DNA of 8,685 bases from an uncultured Lachnospiraceae bacterium (GTDB taxonomy: Bacteria; Bacillota; Clostridia; Lachnospirales; Lachnospiraceae): contig CADCPL010000035.1 of assembly GCA_902803305.1 (NCBI GenBank), forward strand, positions 1 through 8,685, written 5' to 3'. The notes under the pieces are model-generated. The model had not been told where the DNA came from. It worked only from the letters and a program-made list of their open reading frames with translations, and made no database searches. The position numbers and the translations under genes are program-made. Of the stretch, positions 6,975 through 8,685 are shown in pieces (the first letter of the stretch is position 1; every line of letters begins with the position of its first letter).

Positions 6975-7774
6975 TAATCCTCAAAATCCACTTCGTCCAG
7001 ATCAGCGCGGTAAAACTCGCTCCAACTGTACTGACTCATGTACTCACCCGTATATGTGTACTTCGAATGCTTTTTGTTCTCAAGCCAGTCATACATATCA
7101 CAGTCTATCCTGTCTTTGTCTATGCCAAGGCTTCCTCTGCACTTGACAAGGACACCGTCAAGCTTGAGCTTTGTAAAAGTGTTCTGCAGATCCTGTCTGA
7201 GATTGCACAGATAAGATACTTTCTTGTCGGGATCGCCTTCGTCCTCCCACAGGGTTGCCATTATATCGCCGTTTGTCGTCTGAGCACCTTTGTTGTTAAC
7301 AAGAAGCGCCACTATCTCTTTGGTCCTCTTGTACTTGAACTCAACAGGCTTTCCGTCAACAAAAAACTCAAAATTACCGAAAGTCTGCGCAAACACACGC
7401 TTATGTTCCTTCTGGTATTCCGGATATCGAAGCTCTTCCAGCTCCCATTCTATGCGCTCTGCTTCGGCCGGTTTTACAACATAACCGCTCGCATGCATAT
7501 CCATCGCTTTTCCGGCGTCATCATCATCTTCGCTCAGAAAGATGATATTAACCGAAGGGTTTAGTTCCTTCAGGTATTTCCCAAGCTCCAGCCCGTTCAG
7601 ATCAGACATCTGTATCGCGATAAATGCAACATCCACTCTTGTCTGCCTGGCATAGCCGAGTGCGGCAAGAGGATCTTCGTATTCAATTATCTCGGAATCG
7701 GGATCGGCGTCATAGATCAGATCGGATATCAGATCGAGGTCATCCCTGTTTTCATCAACCGCGATTATAATCAT
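6971..7774 (-). CDS. Response-regulator-like transcription factor with degenerate receiver and SARP-type winged-helix domain
   Basis: 267 aa. Residues 1-120 form a CheY-like receiver: acidic pair D7/E8, a Ser at the Thr/Ser switch position (S81), and Lys101 in VVKP. The phospho-acceptor Asp is replaced: the strand reads DVAFIAIQM with Ala53 where family members have Asp (D-V-x-x-x-D). The usual MP after it is MS, followed by NGLELGKYLK. A winged-helix DNA-binding domain of the OmpR/SARP type follows (about 130-226: FGNFEFFVDGKPVEF, KRTKEIVALL, a helix with SYLCNLRQDL), then a short tail (DMYDWL ... GEYMSQYSW) resembling the beginning of a BTAD domain that is otherwise absent. Known: such regulators bind DNA as dimers. 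Inferred: activity here is not controlled by Asp phosphorylation but by expression, binding partner or ligand. ATG 7772-7774 overlaps the upstream stop (ATGA), with GGAGG at 7785-7789; no histidine kinase is adjacent. Confidence 0.93.
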   Translation of the reverse strand: MIIIAVDENRDDLDLISDLIYDADPDSEIIEYEDPLAALGYARQTRVDVAFIAIQMSDLNGLELGKYLKELNPSVNIIFLSEDDDDAGKAMDMHASGYVVKPAEAERIEWELEELRYPEYQKEHKRVFAQTFGNFEFFVDGKPVEFKYKRTKEIVALLVNNKGAQTTNGDIMATLWEDEGDPDKKVSYLCNLRQDLQNTFTKLKLDGVLVKCRGSLGIDKDRIDCDMYDWLENKKHSKYTYTGEYMSQYSWSEFYRADLDEVDFEDY

Positions 7775-8277
7775 GAGTCTCTGTCCTCCGGAAGTTTAAC
7801 AGCCGTTGTCTTCTGATTTCTCCGATGCTCTTTTGTCATGCTTATCGGATCCGACTCGCCTACTATGAGCATCTTTCTGTCATTTGTCGCGGCGTCATGC
7901 AAAGGTCCCGAATGAAGATCTGAGATAACGAGCGCCGCGAACCTGTCATAATTGTCATCATCGATCACCGGAAAATGATATTTCATACGGTACCAGTGTT
8001 CCGAATCATATCCGACGCTTCCGATATACAGCCTGTCAGCCGTGTCCGCTACGTCATCGACTCCCGCACACTGACCGAGCTTTAATCCCGTATCCTCACA
8101 GAACAGGAGCCCGTACGCTTTTAGGATACGATCCTTTATCGTCTCCTCATGTCCGTCGGCTCCGACTCTTCCGGTCTTCTCCTCCATGACACTGTAATAA
8201 TAATCCTGTGCTTCTTCACTTTCTTCGAAACTCACGATAGCCTCATATAATTCTCTTCCGATCTTCTTTTCCTTCAT
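7771..8277 (-). CDS. Hypothetical acidic cytosolic protein, first gene of the partner-switch operon
   Basis: I do not recognise this 168-aa protein. It has no signal peptide or membrane segment. The N-terminal third is acidic and probably helical (ELYEAIVSFEESEEAQDYYY, 9-28), followed by KDRILKAYGLLFCEDTGLKLGQC (48-70) with Cys60 and Cys70, then a strand-rich part with RLYIGSVGYD (82-91), FAALVISDLHSG (113-124) and RKMLIVG (134-140); the basic/polar tail (148-168) looks disordered. No HATPase_c, HPt or STAS motif is visible, so it is not an obvious anti-sigma kinase. The ATG (8275-8277) has GGGAGAG about 7-8 bp upstream. Its stop overlaps the start of the regulator gene by 4 bp (ATGA), which suggests coupled translation and a joint role, for example a partner or co-regulator of the degenerate receiver. 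That role is inference. Confidence 0.87.
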   Translation of the reverse strand: MKEKKIGRELYEAIVSFEESEEAQDYYYSVMEEKTGRVGADGHEETIKDRILKAYGLLFCEDTGLKLGQCAGVDDVADTADRLYIGSVGYDSEHWYRMKYHFPVIDDDNYDRFAALVISDLHSGPLHDAATNDRKMLIVGESDPISMTKEHRRNQKTTAVKLPEDRDS

Positions 8278-8318
8278 TTTGGTCTCTCCCGGGATCTCTG
8301 ATCTCTTTTAACAGCCAA

Positions 8319-8353
8319 CATTGGTATTTTACCACGAAAAGTGTCAATAACAA
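8319..8353 (-). promoter_or_regulatory. Probable promoter of the partner-switch operon
   Basis: On the minus strand an extended -10, TGGTAAAAT (TAAAAT at 8326-8331), is preceded after 16 bp by TTGTTA (8348-8353). A perfect TTGACA (8342-8347) lies just inside but is only 10 bp from TAAAAT; it would need the weak TACCAA (8321-8326, 15-bp spacer) as its -10. Either choice gives a leader of about 40 nt before the 168-aa gene. This looks like a housekeeping sigma-A promoter; no sigma-B-like GTTT...GGGTAT element was found. Confidence 0.5.
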
Positions 8354-8356
8354 AAG

Positions 8357-8373
8357 TAAGGCGATAGGCCTTA
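8357..8373. other. Perfect 6-bp inverted repeat upstream of the operon promoter
   Basis: TAAGGC and GCCTTA flank a GATAG loop. On the minus strand the hairpin is followed by CTTTTGTTATT and could act as a weak terminator for transcription entering from the right; as DNA it sits just upstream of the -35 and could equally be an operator. The stem is short, so neither role is secure. Confidence 0.35.
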
Positions 8374-8410
8374 TTTCCCCAAGCTGACGACTCAGAAGAT
8401 CCGGTCATTT

Positions 8411-8638
8411 TTGTATAAACTCCAGCTTTTCATAGTCTGGATCATCATAATAGCGGGGCTCGGGACAGATTTTCTATTCGATATACGCATTCCTCGCTAT
8501 CCTGATGTGCGCTACAGTCTCATACTCGCCATGTGGCTGATCGCGTTCGCGGTTTATGAATTGTCCGGGGCAGATCCGATAGCATGCCGCCTGGATGATC
8601 TTCTCAAAGAGACCGACTCCCCCTCGCGTATCCCCTGA
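8411..8638 (+). CDS. Doubtful small membrane protein ORF (TTG start)
   Basis: A 75-codon plus-strand frame, divergent from the operon, could encode a two-helix membrane protein (about 6-19, LFIVWIIIIAGLG, and 37-50, LILAMWLIAFAVYE) with a polar C-terminus. Its only near start is TTG at 8411; there is no ATG anywhere in 8300-8410 and no clear ribosome site. The frame is open further upstream to a stop at 8357-8359 (reading ...KIRSFLYKLQLF), so it may be a decayed gene or a chance frame. After the TGA, an imperfect hairpin (8643-8650 with 8661-8670, AACCTTCG/CGAAGTGGTT) resembles a weak terminator and mildly supports a real transcript. The opposite strand here also has short open frames (for example 8554-8685) but none with a convincing start. 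Apart from this ORF, the promoter and the inverted repeat, I see nothing else in 8278-8685. Confidence 0.3.
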   Translation: MYKLQLFIVWIIIIAGLGTDFLFDIRIPRYPDVRYSLILAMWLIAFAVYELSGADPIACRLDDLLKETDSPSRIP

Positions 8639-8685
8639 AGATAACCTTCGTAAAATACATCGAAGTGGTTTTCATCAGTACAAAA

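Noticed and set aside
7067..7564. 165-codon plus-strand ORF opposite the regulator gene
   Set aside because: Antisense to a regulator with clear receiver and winged-helix motifs; start has no ribosome site.
1..8685. CRISPR arrays, tRNA/rRNA genes, insertion sequences or attachment sites
   Set aside because: No spaced direct repeats, cloverleaf genes, transposase frames or terminal inverted repeats were found; the only repeats are the coding 33-bp array and the promoter pair.

Overview
The window looks like a chromosomal stretch of a low-to-mid GC Firmicute of class Clostridia, most likely a Lachnospiraceae-type gut or rumen anaerobe. That placement is inference from the style of the genes: strong GGAGG ribosome sites, a receiver/SARP-like regulator placed directly before a multi-pass SpoIIE-type phosphatase, and a Pro/Ala/Glu-rich secreted protein. 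No rRNA or other phylogenetic marker except ychF is present. All well-supported genes lie on the minus strand, so the region reads from right to left.

From right to left: 8278-8685 holds the promoter region of the main operon and one doubtful plus-strand ORF for a small membrane protein. The operon (8277 to about 3866) encodes an unrecognised 168-aa acidic protein, a 267-aa response-regulator-like transcription factor whose receiver lacks the phospho-acceptor Asp, a roughly 790-aa membrane-bound PP2C (SpoIIE-type) phosphatase with eight N-terminal membrane segments, an extracytoplasmic sensor region and HAMP, and a 100-aa STAS anti-sigma-factor antagonist. It ends in a chimeric scar: the first ~55 codons of a PAP2-family phosphatase gene joined out of frame to the last ~65 codons of a sodium:dicarboxylate symporter (SDF) gene. 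A rho-independent terminator (3811-3838) closes the operon.

Downstream, with its own promoter (a perfect 11-bp-period direct repeat beside a TATAGT -10) and its own terminator (1131-1172), lies an 815-aa secreted protein. It has a signal peptide, a Pro/Ala/Val/Glu linker built on a 33-bp tandem repeat, an Ala/Lys coiled coil and a long helical core; its function is unknown. The left edge is the 5' part of ychF (redox-type P-loop ATPase, ribosome-associated), cut by the window boundary about 30 codons before its expected end.

Inferred logic: the phosphatase and STAS protein are two parts of a partner-switching circuit (phosphatase dephosphorylates the STAS antagonist, which then binds an anti-sigma/kinase). 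The kinase with a HATPase_c fold is not in the window; it may be elsewhere, or may have been lost in the deletion that created the PAP2/SDF scar. The most interesting items are this incomplete partner-switch operon with a degenerate receiver, the chimeric scar, and the novel secreted protein with its direct-repeat promoter.
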